Under the pieces are notes generated by a model that saw only the letters and a program-made list of their open reading frames with translations, searched no databases and was not told the DNA's origin. Shown one piece after another: positions 19,120 to 28,879 of a stretch of 64,000 bases of DNA (positions within the stretch are counted from its first letter, which is position 1; the number at the start of each line of letters is the position of its first letter). Both the position numbers and the translations under genes were made by a program. Source of the DNA: Advenella incenata (GTDB taxonomy: Bacteria; Pseudomonadota; Gammaproteobacteria; Burkholderiales; Burkholderiaceae_B); NCBI RefSeq assembly GCF_004217095.1, contig NZ_SHKO01000001.1, positions 2,096,234 through 2,160,233 on the forward strand, written 5' to 3'.

Positions 19120-19653
19120 ATGAGCTTGAAAAATGTCCCGGCCGGTTCCAAGACGCCGGAAGAATTCAATGTTGTAATTGAAATTCCGATGAATGCCGAT
19201 CCGGTTAAATACGAAGTGGATAAAGACACCGGCGCGGTGTTTGTAGATCGCTTCATGATGACGGCCATGCACTACCCGTGCAACTATGGCTATATTCCAG
19301 ACACGCTGTCTGATGATGGTGATCCGGTCGATGTGCTGGTCATTACGCCGTTTCCCATTGCTGTCGGATCGGTTATCAAATGCCGCGCCCTGGGCGTGTT
19401 GCAAATGGATGACGAAGCCGGCGGTGACGCCAAATTGCTGGCCCGCCCGGTCGACAAGCTGTACCCTCCCTATAGCACCCTGAAGGCACATACTGATTTG
19501 CCTGAGCAGGATCTGCAGCGCATCCAGCACTTTTTTGAGCATTACAAAGATCTTGAAAAAGGCAAGTGGGTCAAGGTCAAAGGCTGGGAAGGGATCGACG
19601 CGGCGCATGCAGAGATCACCAGCAGTATCGAGCGATTCCAGAAAGGTAAATAA
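19120..19653 (+). CDS. ppa: Inorganic pyrophosphatase
   Basis: This family I enzyme hydrolyses pyrophosphate and pulls biosynthetic reactions forward. The 177-residue product has the signature DGDPVDVLV near residue 67 with its metal-binding aspartates, the [15 protein letters not shown] region, and [10 protein letters not shown]. The ATG at 19120 has AGAAGAG upstream; an in-frame TTG two codons earlier is not preferred. It sits 39 bases after hemY and ends at a terminator, so it may be read from the hem operon or its own promoter. Confidence 0.98.
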   Translation: MSLKNVPAGSKTPEEFNVVIEIPMNADPVKYEVDKDTGAVFVDRFMMTAMHYPCNYGYIPDTLSDDGDPVDVLVITPFPIAVGSVIKCRALGVLQMDDEAGGDAKLLARPVDKLYPPYSTLKAHTDLPEQDLQRIQHFFEHYKDLEKGKWVKVKGWEGIDAAHAEITSSIERFQKGK

Positions 19654-19676
19654 TCCGCTGGTTTCCAACCACTTTT

Positions 19677-19714
19677 AAAAAGGGCACGGCAGTACACGAC
19701 CGGGCCCTTTTTTT
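19677..19714 (+). terminator. Intrinsic terminator after ppa
   Basis: AAAAAGGGC and GCCCTTTTT form the stem around an 18-base loop, followed by further Ts, giving a good rho-independent signal. Confidence 0.8.
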
Positions 19715-19797
19715 GATGGCGCGCACAAAGGCATCTACGCCAGCCTGCCGCAACGTTTTATTGATCAACGATAACCAAGACTATTTAAGAGACTGCT

Positions 19798-20493
19798 ATG
19801 ACATATGTATTTGCCGCCCCCGAGATTGTTTCCCTTGCCATTGCCGGTAGCGATGCACGCTTTCCGGTGCGTCGTGTTTACTGTGTAGGACGCAATTACG
19901 CCGAGCATGCAAAGGAAATGGGCTTTACCGGTCGTGAGGACCCTTTCTTTTTCTGCAAGCCAGCGGATGCGTTACTGCCTATCGCCGACGGGCAGACAGG
20001 GCAAATGCCGTATCCGTCCAAAACCGCCAACCTGCATTATGAAATGGAGTTGGTCGTCGCTATTGGCAAAGGGGGCAAGGACGTGTCGGTAGAGGAGGCC
20101 GCGCAAATGGTTTTCGGTTACGCGCTGGGCCTGGACATGACCCGTCGCGATTTGCAGGGCGAGGCCAAGAAGCAGGGCAGACCCTGGGAAGTGGGCAAGG
20201 CATTCGATCTGTCGGGCCCGATCGGCCCCGTACATCCGGCCGCAACGGTTACGGGCATCGACTCGGCTGCAATCTCGCTGGATGTCAATGGGCAGACTCG
20301 TCAGAGCAGCACGATTGCATCGCTGATCTGGTCCATTCCTGAATCCATTGCCTATTTGTCGGGATTGTTCGAACTGCAGCCTGGCGATCTGATTTTCTCC
20401 GGTACGCCCGAAGGCGTTGGCGCGGTCACTGTTGGTGATGAGTTGGTCGGCAAAGTGGACGGGCTGGGCCAGTTGAACGTACGTATTGTTTGA
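19798..20493 (+). CDS. Fumarylacetoacetate hydrolase family protein (fumarylpyruvate-hydrolase-like)
   Basis: The 231-residue single-domain protein is of the FAH family that cleaves carbon-carbon bonds in fumarylpyruvate, acylpyruvates or related compounds. It has VYCVGRNYAEHAKEMG near residue 27, the metal site in NLHYEMELVVAIG (Glu residues near 83-85), and SGTPEGVGAV close to the end. Closest in plan to the gentisate-pathway fumarylpyruvate hydrolase, but no gentisate genes lie nearby, so the substrate is open. It stands alone between terminators. Confidence 0.85.
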   Translation: MTYVFAAPEIVSLAIAGSDARFPVRRVYCVGRNYAEHAKEMGFTGREDPFFFCKPADALLPIADGQTGQMPYPSKTANLHYEMELVVAIGKGGKDVSVEEAAQMVFGYALGLDMTRRDLQGEAKKQGRPWEVGKAFDLSGPIGPVHPAATVTGIDSAAISLDVNGQTRQSSTIASLIWSIPESIAYLSGLFELQPGDLIFSGTPEGVGAVTVGDELVGKVDGLGQLNVRIV

Positions 20494-20505
20494 TCGTCTT
20501 TGCGT

Positions 20506-20601
20506 TCGTTCCTGCCGCAAAAAACGCGCGGCAAGGGACGAATGACGTCTTTTTTACGAATGCAGATGCGTCTCTCAAAGCCATTTTCAGTCGCATCTGC
20601 A
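20506..20601 (+). terminator. Hairpins downstream of the FAH-family gene
   Basis: Two hairpins follow the stop codon. The first pairs TTCGTTCCT-GCCGC with GCGGCAAGGGACGAA (one bulge), and TCTTTTTT comes shortly after. The second has perfect 10-bp arms TGCAGATGCG (20561-20570) and CGCATCTGCA (20592-20601) around a 21-base loop, without a T-run. The first is probably the terminator; the purpose of the second is unknown. The remaining bases to 20835 hold no gene that I can support. Confidence 0.5.
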
Positions 20602-20835
20602 CACAATCAGGTTGCCTGATGCCGGTGCAAAACGTTAAATATTAAGACACCAGCAAACTGCAGCATTCAGCCTTTTGCAAGCCAAATCAAGCAGATAGCC
20701 AAATTGACCGCTGCCCGAAAAAATTGCATTTGTTACAAATACAAGCACTTTATAGTCGTTCTGTAATGACCTTTAGCGTGAAAGTGCGAATAATGGTTTG
20801 TACTGATTTCGCAATTCAAATAAAGAGGTTAAGTC

Positions 20836-21087
20836 ATGAAATTCAATACGACACGATCAATGGTTTTGACGGCGGTATTCGCTGGCTTGGTAGGTCTGGC
20901 CGGATGCGACAACGGTGGCGATGAGACTGAACCCAAAGCACCGGGTACAACGTCTGAAGCGCCGGCAGCACCGGCTCCGGCGGCTGAGCCGGCGGCCCCT
21001 GCTGCTGACCCGGCAGCACCTGCCGAATCCGGCACGACACCTGCGCCTTCTGGCGAAGCGCCTGCTTCTGGCAGTCAGCCACAATAA
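20836..21087 (+). CDS. Small Ala/Pro-rich lipoprotein, copy 1
   Basis: The 83-residue product has a type II signal peptide with lipobox LAGC (Cys at residue 24), then a short acidic stretch and a low-complexity tail of EAPA, AEPAAPA and SGTTPAP units. It contains no folded domain that I can see. It is the first of three tandem paralogues with almost the same signal peptide and tail, each with its own ribosome site. A flexible tether or surface spacer is conceivable but is only inference. Confidence 0.75.
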   Translation: MKFNTTRSMVLTAVFAGLVGLAGCDNGGDETEPKAPGTTSEAPAAPAPAAEPAAPAADPAAPAESGTTPAPSGEAPASGSQPQ

Positions 21088-21100
21088 GACGGGAGATATC

Positions 21101-21334
21101 ATGAAACTTCATACAATACGCTCTGTAGCCCTGGCGGCAACGCTGGCAGGCTTGTTGGGATTGGCCGGATGTGACAAGGGTGCAGATTCGTCTGCGCCGG
21201 AAACGCCAGCGGCATCATCGGAAGCACCGGCTACGCCGGCACCTGCTGCTGAACCTGCAGCACCTGCTGATTCTGGAACAACACCAGCGCCCGCTACCGA
21301 GGCACCGGCTTCTGGCGGCAGCCAGCCACAATAA
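21101..21334 (+). CDS. Small Ala/Pro-rich lipoprotein, copy 2
   Basis: The 77-residue product repeats the plan of copy 1: a signal peptide with lipobox LAGC, then DKGADSSAPETPAASSEAP and a Pro/Ala tail ending GSQPQ, the same last residues as copy 1. GGGAG precedes ATG 21101, 13 bases after copy 1 ends. Sequence identity in the signal and start of the mature part is higher to copy 3 than to copy 1. No folded domain is present. Confidence 0.75.
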   Translation: MKLHTIRSVALAATLAGLLGLAGCDKGADSSAPETPAASSEAPATPAPAAEPAAPADSGTTPAPATEAPASGGSQPQ

Positions 21335-21348
21335 TTGAAAGGGAACGC

Positions 21349-21831
21349 ATGAATCTGAATACGACACGTTCCGCGATTCTGGCTGCTGTGGTGGCAGGAT
21401 TGTTCGGCCTGGCCGGTTGCGACAAGGGCGCCGATTCCACGGCACCCGAAACGCCTGCGGCGACCTCCGAAGCGCCTGCCACTTCCGCACCGGCTCCTGA
21501 GCCGGCTGCTCCGGCAGAATCCTCAACCGCACCTGCCAATTCGAGTGCGGCGCCGGGTGCTGAGTCTTCATCCGGTACGGGTGATACTCCGGCTCCTGCA
21601 GCCGATTCGGCTGCCAGCACTGACAGCAACCTGCCGCAAACTTGCCAGGACTACTTCAAAAAAGCCGAGGACATGGTTGTGAAGGCAGGTGGATCTGCTG
21701 AGCAGATGAAGCAGATGATTGATGAGCAGCGCTCGCAAATGGCTGCCATCAAGGATCAGGCTCAGTTGGAGTCCAGCTGCAAACAGGCGCTGGACATGCT
21801 GGATCAGCAACAGCAAAAAATGCCACAATAA
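21349..21831 (+). CDS. Ala/Pro-rich lipoprotein with C-terminal DUF5339-like domain, copy 3
   Basis: The first part of this 160-residue product copies the two upstream genes: lipobox LAGC, DKGADSTAPETPAATSEAP and a Pro/Ala/Ser linker. From about residue 95 it adds a helical domain of about 65 residues starting TCQDYFKKAEDMV, with two cysteines (in TCQDYF and SSCKQAL) and Gln/Met-rich helices. This resembles the DUF5339 family of small exported proteins with a possible disulfide; the assignment is from memory. GAAAGGGA lies ahead of ATG 21349. A terminator at 21919 closes the three-gene unit. Confidence 0.8.
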   Translation: MNLNTTRSAILAAVVAGLFGLAGCDKGADSTAPETPAATSEAPATSAPAPEPAAPAESSTAPANSSAAPGAESSSGTGDTPAPAADSAASTDSNLPQTCQDYFKKAEDMVVKAGGSAEQMKQMIDEQRSQMAAIKDQAQLESSCKQALDMLDQQQQKMPQ

Positions 21832-21918
21832 ATTCTGCACGCATTCCTCTGGGCATGCGACGCTAAAACATTCGATGGAGTTTTTTCAAAGTCTCTCCAT
21901 CATGATTACTCTCTCTGG

Positions 21919-21954
21919 GCGACTCGACAATAGCATTGTTGGTCGCTTTTTTTT
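21919..21954 (+). terminator. Intrinsic terminator after the lipoprotein genes
   Basis: GCGAC and GTCGC enclose an inner ACAAT-AGC-ATTGT stem, and eight Ts follow. A further 7-bp hairpin (GATGGAG/CTCCATC, 21874-21901) stands between the last gene and the terminator. Confidence 0.8.
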
Positions 21955-22017
21955 ATCTAAAAAACGGCATGCGCCCATGATGAGCGCTGCCGCTGTGCTT
22001 GCGGTCAAGGTTTGGTG

Positions 22018-22356
22018 TCAGGACTTTTTCAGGCAACTGCTCATGAATGTTTTGCGCGCATCGCCGGTCAGTGATTTAGTTTTGGCATCCTTGTTGCAGT
22101 CTGCCATGCGCTGCTGTGAGCTGGTCAGGGGTTTGCCATCTTTGGTTGTGCTGTCTCCACTCAGGCAGGTCTTCATGAAGGTTTTGCGAGCGTCACCTTG
22201 CAGGCTTTTGGTCTTGGCGTCTGCATTGCAGGTAGTCATGCGATTTTGCTGACTGTTTTCTTTTTTTGCGGGTGTTGCCGTCTGTGCCATGGCTGCCGAG
22301 CAGAAAAGCGTTGAGGCAACGACTGCAAAAAATGCGGACTTGCTGATTGTTTTCAT
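22018..22356 (-). CDS. psiF: PsiF family repeat protein
   Basis: PsiF proteins are small exported proteins of unknown function first noted as phosphate-starvation inducible in E. coli. The 112-residue product has a signal peptide cleaved near AMA-QT and two copies of the family repeat, MTTCNADAKTKSLQGDARK and MADCNKDAKTKSLTGDARK, each ending in a second Cys. AAAGGA precedes the ATG at 22356. No Pho box is visible upstream, so phosphate control is not supported here. Confidence 0.88.
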   Translation of the reverse strand: MKTISKSAFFAVVASTLFCSAAMAQTATPAKKENSQQNRMTTCNADAKTKSLQGDARKTFMKTCLSGDSTTKDGKPLTSSQQRMADCNKDAKTKSLTGDARKTFMSSCLKKS

Positions 22357-22525
22357 TTTTTATTCCTTTTCAACGAAAAAAAACAGGCATGATCGAGCGC
22401 TCATGCTGCGCATAGCATACGCTTAAATCATAAAATCTGGCGAGCAAAATTTCGCAAATTCCGACCCAAGCAATTGATCAGCGCTGGGGGTCATGTCAGG
22501 AGTGTCGTTTCTGCGCGAATGACCA

Positions 22526-22559
22526 AAAAAAATACCTTCGCAATGGAAGGTATTTTTTT
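22526..22559 (-). terminator. Terminator of rho (bidirectional)
   Basis: A-run, ATACCTTC, five-base loop, GGAAGGTAT and T-run make a symmetrical hairpin. It lies 21 bases past the rho stop on the minus strand and works in either direction. Confidence 0.85.
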
Positions 22560-22580
22560 CAATCTGGAATGCGGCTGTTT

Positions 22581-23837
22581 TTATTTCTTCATCATATCGA
22601 AGAACTGGTCATTGTTCTTCGTGGATTTGATCTTGTCCAGAATGAATTCCATTGACTCGACTTCGTCCATATCGTGAATGAATTTACGCAGTACCCAGAC
22701 GCGTTGCAGCTTCTCGGGCTTCATCAACAGCTCTTCACGGCGGGTGCCTGATTTGTTCAGATTGATGGCAGGATAAATCCGTTTTTCTGCCAGGCGGCGT
22801 TCAAGATGAACTTCGCAGTTACCGGTGCCCTTGAATTCTTCATAGATGACTTCATCCATGCGGCTGCCGGTTTCAATCAGGGCAGTGCCGATAATCGTCA
22901 GGGAACCACCTTCTTCGATGTTTCGGGCTGCGCCAAAGAACCGTTTGGGGCGTTGCAGCGCATTGGCGTCGACACCACCGGTCAGGACCTTGCCAGAGGA
23001 AGGCACGACGGTATTGTAGGCGCGGGCCAGGCGGGTAATGGAGTCCAGCACAATGACCACGTCTTTTTTCAATTCGACCAGGCGTTTGGCTTTCTCGATA
23101 ACCATTTCTGCAACCTGTACGTGACGGGTGGCGGGCTCATCGAAGGTAGAGGCGACCACTTCACCGCGCACGGTGCGGGTCATCTCGGTCACTTCCTCGG
23201 GGCGTTCATCAACCAGCAGGACGATCAGCGTGGCATCGGGGTAGTTGGTGGTAATGGAATGCGCAATATGCTGCATCATGACCGTTTTACCCGATTTGGG
23301 GCTGGCCACGATCAGGGCGCGCTGGCCTTTGCCGATGGGCGAAAAGATATCCAGGATACGGCCGGTGTTGTTTTCTTCGCTTTTGATATCGCGTTCAAGA
23401 ATCAGGGGATCGTCCGGGTGCAGGGGCGTCAGATTCTCGAACATGATGCGATGTTTCATCAGTTCCGGAGATACGCCATTGACGTTTTCCACTTTGACCA
23501 GGGCGAAATAGCGTTCGCCATCCTTGGGTACACGTACTTCACCTTCGATCGAATCACCTGTGTGAAGATTGAAGCGGCGGATTTGCGAAGGGGAAATGTA
23601 GATGTCGTCGGTGCTGGCAAGGTAGGATGTTTCGGGGGAGCGAAGAAAGCCAAAGCCATCAGGCAGTACTTCCAGCACGCCATCGCCGAAGATTTGTTCC
23701 CCCATTTTTGCGCGACGCTTCATGATGGCGAACATCAATTCCTGCTTGCGGAAGCGGTTGGCGTTTTCGATTTCCAGGCCAGCAGCCATTTCGAGCAGCT
23801 GCGACACATGCAGTGCCTTTAATTCATTAAGGTGCAT
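22581..23837 (-). CDS. rho: Transcription termination factor Rho
   Basis: Rho is the hexameric RNA helicase that ends untranslated transcripts. The 418-residue product starts [18 protein letters not shown], has the RNA-binding cold-shock-like domain with [17 protein letters not shown]-type residues near 62-78, Walker A SPKSGKT near residue 181, and [11 protein letters not shown]. Length and sequence are standard. It is downstream of trxA on the same strand with an 82-base gap, the familiar trxA-rho arrangement. Confidence 0.98.
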   Translation of the reverse strand: MHLNELKALHVSQLLEMAAGLEIENANRFRKQELMFAIMKRRAKMGEQIFGDGVLEVLPDGFGFLRSPETSYLASTDDIYISPSQIRRFNLHTGDSIEGEVRVPKDGERYFALVKVENVNGVSPELMKHRIMFENLTPLHPDDPLILERDIKSEENNTGRILDIFSPIGKGQRALIVASPKSGKTVMMQHIAHSITTNYPDATLIVLLVDERPEEVTEMTRTVRGEVVASTFDEPATRHVQVAEMVIEKAKRLVELKKDVVIVLDSITRLARAYNTVVPSSGKVLTGGVDANALQRPKRFFGAARNIEEGGSLTIIGTALIETGSRMDEVIYEEFKGTGNCEVHLERRLAEKRIYPAINLNKSGTRREELLMKPEKLQRVWVLRKFIHDMDEVESMEFILDKIKSTKNNDQFFDMMKK

Positions 23838-23919
23838 TATTTATTAGTAAGGATAGATAAGGATTGAAATAAGAGTCATGGCGGCGGGCTGACGAATGAG
23901 CCCGCGCGAAAAAAATAAC

Positions 23920-24246
23920 TTAAATGGATTCGTCAATGAACCCGGTAAGCTGGGTTTTGTTGACTGCACCGACTTTGGTTGCCACAGCTTCGCCGTTTTT
24001 GAAGAGCATCAGCGTTGGGATACCACGAATGCCGAACTTGGCAGCCACTTCCGGGTGGTCCTGGACGTCGACCTTGACTACCTGGATACGGCCTTCGTAG
24101 TCGCGGGATGCCTCTTCCAATAGCGGAGCAATCGCCTTGCACGGGCCACACCAGGGGGCCCAGTAGTCTACCAGCACCGGCAGCTCCGACTTGAGCACTT
24201 CGGCTTCAAATGTTTTCTCGGTTGCGTGTTTGATCAGATCGCTCAT
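23920..24246 (-). CDS. trxA: Thioredoxin 1
   Basis: This cytoplasmic disulfide reductase has 108 residues and the active site WCGPC (Cys33, Cys36), followed by the cis-proline loop GIPTLMLF. It is the usual partner of rho and is transcribed towards it. The 295 bases to parE, which is divergent, must hold both promoters. Confidence 0.98.
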   Translation of the reverse strand: MSDLIKHATEKTFEAEVLKSELPVLVDYWAPWCGPCKAIAPLLEEASRDYEGRIQVVKVDVQDHPEVAAKFGIRGIPTLMLFKNGEAVATKVGAVNKTQLTGFIDESI

Positions 24247-24497
24247 AATGTTTCAGGTGACAATGGTCAAGAATAATCGGAAATGGAATATAACGTATTT
24301 GGAATGCCTCGATTTGAGGTCGATCAAAGCGGATAGGTTTGATGTGAGCTGCAACGGAATGGATTTTTCAGTTTGAATTCCGAAGCCGGCGTATGAAGCC
24401 GGGCCAGTCAAGGAAAGGATACTCCTGAAAGGCAAACAGCAGCCAAATGCGTCTGTAGTTAAATGTAAGAATACCATTTATCGATAAAGATTGTCGA

Positions 24498-24530
24498 AAA
24501 GCGTGATTATTAGGCGACAAAAAACGCTTT
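24498..24530. promoter_or_regulatory. Inverted repeat upstream of parE
   Basis: AAAGCGT at 24498-24504 and ACGCTTT at 24524-24530 are perfect complements 19 bases apart, ending 11 bases before the parE start. It may form a leader hairpin that affects translation, or serve as an operator. The rest of the trxA-parE gap has a small CCGGC hairpin near 24390 but nothing else that I can name. Confidence 0.3.
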
Positions 24531-24541
24531 GAGCACGTAAA

Positions 24542-26548
24542 ATGTCTGTTTTTTTGAACAGTATTGAGAAACACGTGGCCGCCAAGCAAAGCTATGACGA
24601 AGCATCAATCCGGGTCCTCAAGGGCCTGGAGCCCGTGCGCGAACGCCCGGGCATGTACACCCGCACGGAAAATCCGTTGCATATTATTCAGGAAGTTATC
24701 GACAACGCTGCCGATGAATCCCTTGCGGGTTTTGGCAGACAAATTACCGTTACGGTCAATTCGGACAGCAGTGTAACGGTCGAAGATGACGGACGAGGCA
24801 TTCCCGTCGGTCTGCATCCCGAGGAGAAAGCGCCGGTTGTTGAAATTGTCTTTACCCGGCTGCATGCCGGCGGCAAGTTCGACAAGAAAGCCGGTGGCGC
24901 TTACGCATTCTCGGGCGGCCTGCATGGTGTCGGGGTGTCCGTGACCAATGCCCTGTCAACCCGAATGGAAGTGACCGTCTGGCGCGACAGTAGTGAATAC
25001 CAATTGGTATTTGCCAATGGCGGGATAGTAGAGGCCCCGCTGACCCGACTGGGTGATGCCGTACCACGTAAGAAAACCGGGACACGGGTGCGCATCTGGC
25101 CAGATCCCAAATATTTTGACACCGCCCAAATTCCTATGAACGAGCTGCTGCGTTTGCTGCGCAGCAAGGCCGTGCTCATGCCCGGTGTCACTGTTATCCT
25201 GAATAATGAAAAAAACGGTGAACAGAAAAAATGGCTTTATGAACGCGGGCTTACCGGCTATCTGACCGAATCGCTGGCGGGGGAAGAGTTGCTGGTGCCG
25301 GTGTTTGCCGATAGCCAGTATGCAGATAAGTCGCATGAGTATTTTGCCGATGGCGAGGGCGCCGAATGGGCCGTGGCCTGGACTGCCGAAGGGCAGGTGG
25401 TGCGTGAATCCTATGTCAACCTGATTCCCACCTCGGCTGGCGGCACACACGAAGCCGGCTTGCGCGAAGGGCTGTACACGGCGCTCAAGAGTTTCATCGA
25501 GATGCACAATCTGCTGCCTAAAGGCATCAAGCTGCTGCCCGAAGACGTATTTTCCCGGGCCAGTTTCGTGCTCTCGGCCAAGGTGCTGGATCCGCAGTTT
25601 CAGGGGCAGATCAAAGAGCGGCTGAACAACCGCGATGCCGTCAGGCTGGTTGGCGGCTTTGCCAAAACCTCGTTTGAATTGCGTCTGAACAGTAACGTGG
25701 AAGCCGGCAGAAAACTGGCCGAACTGGCGATTCGCCAGGCGCAGGTACGTACGCGTTCCGCGCAGAAAGTTGAGAAACGCAAGAGCTCCGGTGTTGCAGT
25801 CCTGCCGGGCAAGCTGACCGATTGTGAATCGTCTGACAGTACCCGCACTGAAGTGTTTCTTGTCGAGGGTGACTCTGCAGGAGGCTCTGCAAAAATGGGC
25901 CGCAACAAGGAATTTCAGGCGATCCTGCCGCTGCGAGGCAAGGTGCTCAATGCATGGGAAGTGGAAAAAGATCGTCTGTTTGCCAACAATGAGATTCACG
26001 ACATTGCCGTTGCCATTGGCGTAGACCCGCATGGTGCCAATGACAATCCCGATCTTTCCGGGCTGCGCTATCGGCGTATCTGCATCCTTTCCGATGCCGA
26101 CGTTGACGGCTCGCATATTCAGGTGCTGCTGCTCACGCTGTTCTATCGTCATTTCCCCAGGCTGGTGGAAAACGGCTTTGTGTTTATTGCCAAGCCGCCG
26201 CTGTTCAGGGTAGATGTTCCGGCCCAGGGCAAGCGCCCGGCGCGCAAGCTGTATTGTCTGGATGAATCGGAACTTGAGGCTGTCCAGGATAAATTGGTGC
26301 AGAAGGATGGCGTTAAACCTGCCAGCCTGAGCATCAGCCGTTTTAAAGGCCTGGGCGAGATGAGCGCCGAACAGCTGTGGGAAACGACGATGAATCCGGA
26401 CACCCGGCGTTTGCTGCCCGTGGGGTATGGCGAACTGACGTCCGAAGAGACGAAAAAAATGTTCAATATGCTGATGGGTAAAGGTGAGTCTGCGCAGCGA
26501 CGCAGTTGGCTCGAAGACAAAGGTAATTTAGCGGAAGTGGATGTGTAA
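24542..26548 (+). CDS. parE: DNA topoisomerase IV, subunit B
   Basis: ParE is the ATPase subunit of topoisomerase IV, which decatenates daughter chromosomes. The 668-residue product has the GHKL ATPase motifs ([35 protein letters not shown]), and the TOPRIM residues in [11 protein letters not shown] and DADVDGSHI. The C-terminal [20 protein letters not shown] is conserved. ATG 24542 has only a weak ribosome site. Its TAA shares a base with the parC start, so the two are translationally coupled. Confidence 0.97.
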   Translation: MSVFLNSIEKHVAAKQSYDEASIRVLKGLEPVRERPGMYTRTENPLHIIQEVIDNAADESLAGFGRQITVTVNSDSSVTVEDDGRGIPVGLHPEEKAPVVEIVFTRLHAGGKFDKKAGGAYAFSGGLHGVGVSVTNALSTRMEVTVWRDSSEYQLVFANGGIVEAPLTRLGDAVPRKKTGTRVRIWPDPKYFDTAQIPMNELLRLLRSKAVLMPGVTVILNNEKNGEQKKWLYERGLTGYLTESLAGEELLVPVFADSQYADKSHEYFADGEGAEWAVAWTAEGQVVRESYVNLIPTSAGGTHEAGLREGLYTALKSFIEMHNLLPKGIKLLPEDVFSRASFVLSAKVLDPQFQGQIKERLNNRDAVRLVGGFAKTSFELRLNSNVEAGRKLAELAIRQAQVRTRSAQKVEKRKSSGVAVLPGKLTDCESSDSTRTEVFLVEGDSAGGSAKMGRNKEFQAILPLRGKVLNAWEVEKDRLFANNEIHDIAVAIGVDPHGANDNPDLSGLRYRRICILSDADVDGSHIQVLLLTLFYRHFPRLVENGFVFIAKPPLFRVDVPAQGKRPARKLYCLDESELEAVQDKLVQKDGVKPASLSISRFKGLGEMSAEQLWETTMNPDTRRLLPVGYGELTSEETKKMFNMLMGKGESAQRRSWLEDKGNLAEVDV

Positions 26549-28875
26549 TGAGTGATCAAGACCAGACGGACCTGTTTGAAGCAGCGCCTCCCGAAGACGA
26601 AACCATCACCCTGGGTTTGTATGCCGAGCAGGCGTATCTGGACTATGCGGTATCTGTCGTGCGCGGACGCGCCTTGCCCGACGTGGGTGACGGACAAAAG
26701 CCTGTGCAGCGACGCATTTTGTATTCCATGAGCGAAATGGGCCTGCGCGCCGGTGCCAAGCCGGTCAAGTCGGCCAGGGTTGTCGGCGATGTGCTGGGTA
26801 AGTTTCACCCGCATGGCGACCAGGCTGCCTATGATGCATTGGTGCGGATGGCCCAGGATTTCAGCTTGCGCTATCCGCTGATCGACGGCCAGGGCAATTT
26901 TGGCTCGCGTGACGGCGATGGCGCCGCAGCAATGCGATATACCGAAGCGCGTCTGACGCCCATTGCCGATGTGCTGTTGGGTGAAATTGACGAGGGCACG
27001 GTAGATTTCGTTCCCAATTATGATGGCAGCCAGCAGGAGCCGCAAATGCTGCCTGCACGTCTGCCTGTCATGTTGCTCAATGGCGCCTCGGGTATTGCTG
27101 TGGGAATGGCAACTGAAATCCCTTCGCACAATCTGCAGGAAGTGGCGGCAGCAGCCCTGGGTCTGCTGCGTCATCCGCGCATGAGCGATGAAGAGCTGTA
27201 TACGCTGATCCCCGGCCCGGATTTTCCCGGCGGGGCCCAGATCATTACGCCGGCCAGCGATATTGCGGCCATCTATTCGTCAGGTCGTGGCTCGCTCAAG
27301 GCGCGGGCGCGCTGGGAGTTTGAAGAAATGGCGCGTGGCCAGTGGCAACTGGTTATCACGGAACTGCCACCCAATACCTCGGGCCAGAAAGTGCTGGAGG
27401 AAATTGAGGAAATCACCAATCCCAAGGTGCGAACAGGCAAGAAAGCGCTGACGCCCGATCAGCAGGCAAACAAGTCTGCCATGTTGGGCATGCTTGATGC
27501 CGTGCGCGATGAGTCCGGACGGGAAGCGTCAGTACGACTGGTTTTCGAGCCCAAGTCCTCGCGCATTGATCGCAACGAATTTGTCAATCTGCTGCTGGCG
27601 CAGACCAGCATGGAAGGCACGGTATCGGTCAATCTGGTCTGCATCGGCATTGACGGTCGTCCGCGGCAACGCAATTTGCGTACCGTGCTTGAAGAGTGGC
27701 TGCAGTTCCGTACCCAAACAGTTACGCGCCGCACGCGACACCGCCTGGATAAGGTCATAGATCGCATCCATGTGCTGGAAGGCCGCATGCTGGTGTATCT
27801 GAACGTGGATGAAGTGATCCAGACCATACGCGAGTCCGACGAGCCGCGCGCGGCGCTGATGGCGCGCTTCTCGCTGACAGAAAGGCAGGCTGAAGATATT
27901 CTCGAGATGCGGCTGCGCCAGTTGGCAAAACTCGAAGGGTTCAAGATTGAACAGGAACTCAACGACAAGCGTGATGACGAGAAGAAACTGCAGGAACTGC
28001 TGGACAACCCGTCTGCGCTCAAGCGGATGATCGGCAAGGAAATTGAAGCCGATGCGAAAAAGTATGGTGACCCGCGCCGCACAATCATCCAGGAGGCTGA
28101 AAGGGCTGTACTGGAAACCCGTATCGTGCAGGAACCGGTTACCGTCATCGTGTCGGAAAAAGGCTGGTTGCGTTCGCGTCAAGGCCATGGCCATGACCAC
28201 ACGCAGTTTGGCTTCAAGACCGGCGATCGCATGTACGCGGCCTATGAATGTCAGAGTACCGATACTTTGATAGCGCTTGGCAGCAATGGCCGCGTCTATT
28301 CCGTAGCAGTGTCCACGCTTCCGTCGGCGCGGGGAGATGGCCAGCCCATCACCAGCATGGTCGATCTGGAGCGCGGCACCCAGGTTACCCAGTTTATCGC
28401 GGGCGCTGCGGACAGTCGCTGGTTGCTCATGCAGAGCAACGGACTGGGCTTTACCGCAAAACTATCGGATATGATCAGCCGTCAGAAAGCAGGCAAGCAG
28501 TTTGTCACCGTCGAGGCCGAGCAGCATTTACTGCGCCCCATACCACTGTTCAATAATAGTACCCATCTGGCGATGTATACCGCCAAAGGGAAAATTTTGA
28601 TCGTTGACCTGGGTGATGTGAAATCGCTTGCTGGCGGCGGCCGCGGAACCCAATTGATGACGCTTGATGCCAACGATAGTCTGGCCCAGATCATCCCCGT
28701 GGGCGAGGGCGGCATCGTGGTGTCGGGCATCTATCGCAACAAACAGACCGAGGACACGCTATCGCTGCAGGCACTGGCCGAGTACATTGGCAAACGTGCC
28801 CGCAAGGGGCGCCTGTTCGTGGTGCGCATGAAAAACATTACACTGTTGCCGGTCATGGCAGCAAACAAGGAGTAG
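26548..28875 (+). CDS. parC: DNA topoisomerase IV, subunit A
   Basis: ParC makes and rejoins the double-strand break. The 775-residue product has the breakage-reunion domain with [17 protein letters not shown] near residue 32 and the catalytic tyrosine in AMRYTEARL near residue 134. A coiled-coil region follows around residue 430, then the C-terminal beta-pinwheel with GRGTQLM-type blades. Its ATG overlaps the parE stop by one base. The SAR region that governs quinolone response looks ordinary. Confidence 0.97.
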   Translation: MSDQDQTDLFEAAPPEDETITLGLYAEQAYLDYAVSVVRGRALPDVGDGQKPVQRRILYSMSEMGLRAGAKPVKSARVVGDVLGKFHPHGDQAAYDALVRMAQDFSLRYPLIDGQGNFGSRDGDGAAAMRYTEARLTPIADVLLGEIDEGTVDFVPNYDGSQQEPQMLPARLPVMLLNGASGIAVGMATEIPSHNLQEVAAAALGLLRHPRMSDEELYTLIPGPDFPGGAQIITPASDIAAIYSSGRGSLKARARWEFEEMARGQWQLVITELPPNTSGQKVLEEIEEITNPKVRTGKKALTPDQQANKSAMLGMLDAVRDESGREASVRLVFEPKSSRIDRNEFVNLLLAQTSMEGTVSVNLVCIGIDGRPRQRNLRTVLEEWLQFRTQTVTRRTRHRLDKVIDRIHVLEGRMLVYLNVDEVIQTIRESDEPRAALMARFSLTERQAEDILEMRLRQLAKLEGFKIEQELNDKRDDEKKLQELLDNPSALKRMIGKEIEADAKKYGDPRRTIIQEAERAVLETRIVQEPVTVIVSEKGWLRSRQGHGHDHTQFGFKTGDRMYAAYECQSTDTLIALGSNGRVYSVAVSTLPSARGDGQPITSMVDLERGTQVTQFIAGAADSRWLLMQSNGLGFTAKLSDMISRQKAGKQFVTVEAEQHLLRPIPLFNNSTHLAMYTAKGKILIVDLGDVKSLAGGGRGTQLMTLDANDSLAQIIPVGEGGIVVSGIYRNKQTEDTLSLQALAEYIGKRARKGRLFVVRMKNITLLPVMAANKE

Positions 28876-28879
28876 AGTC

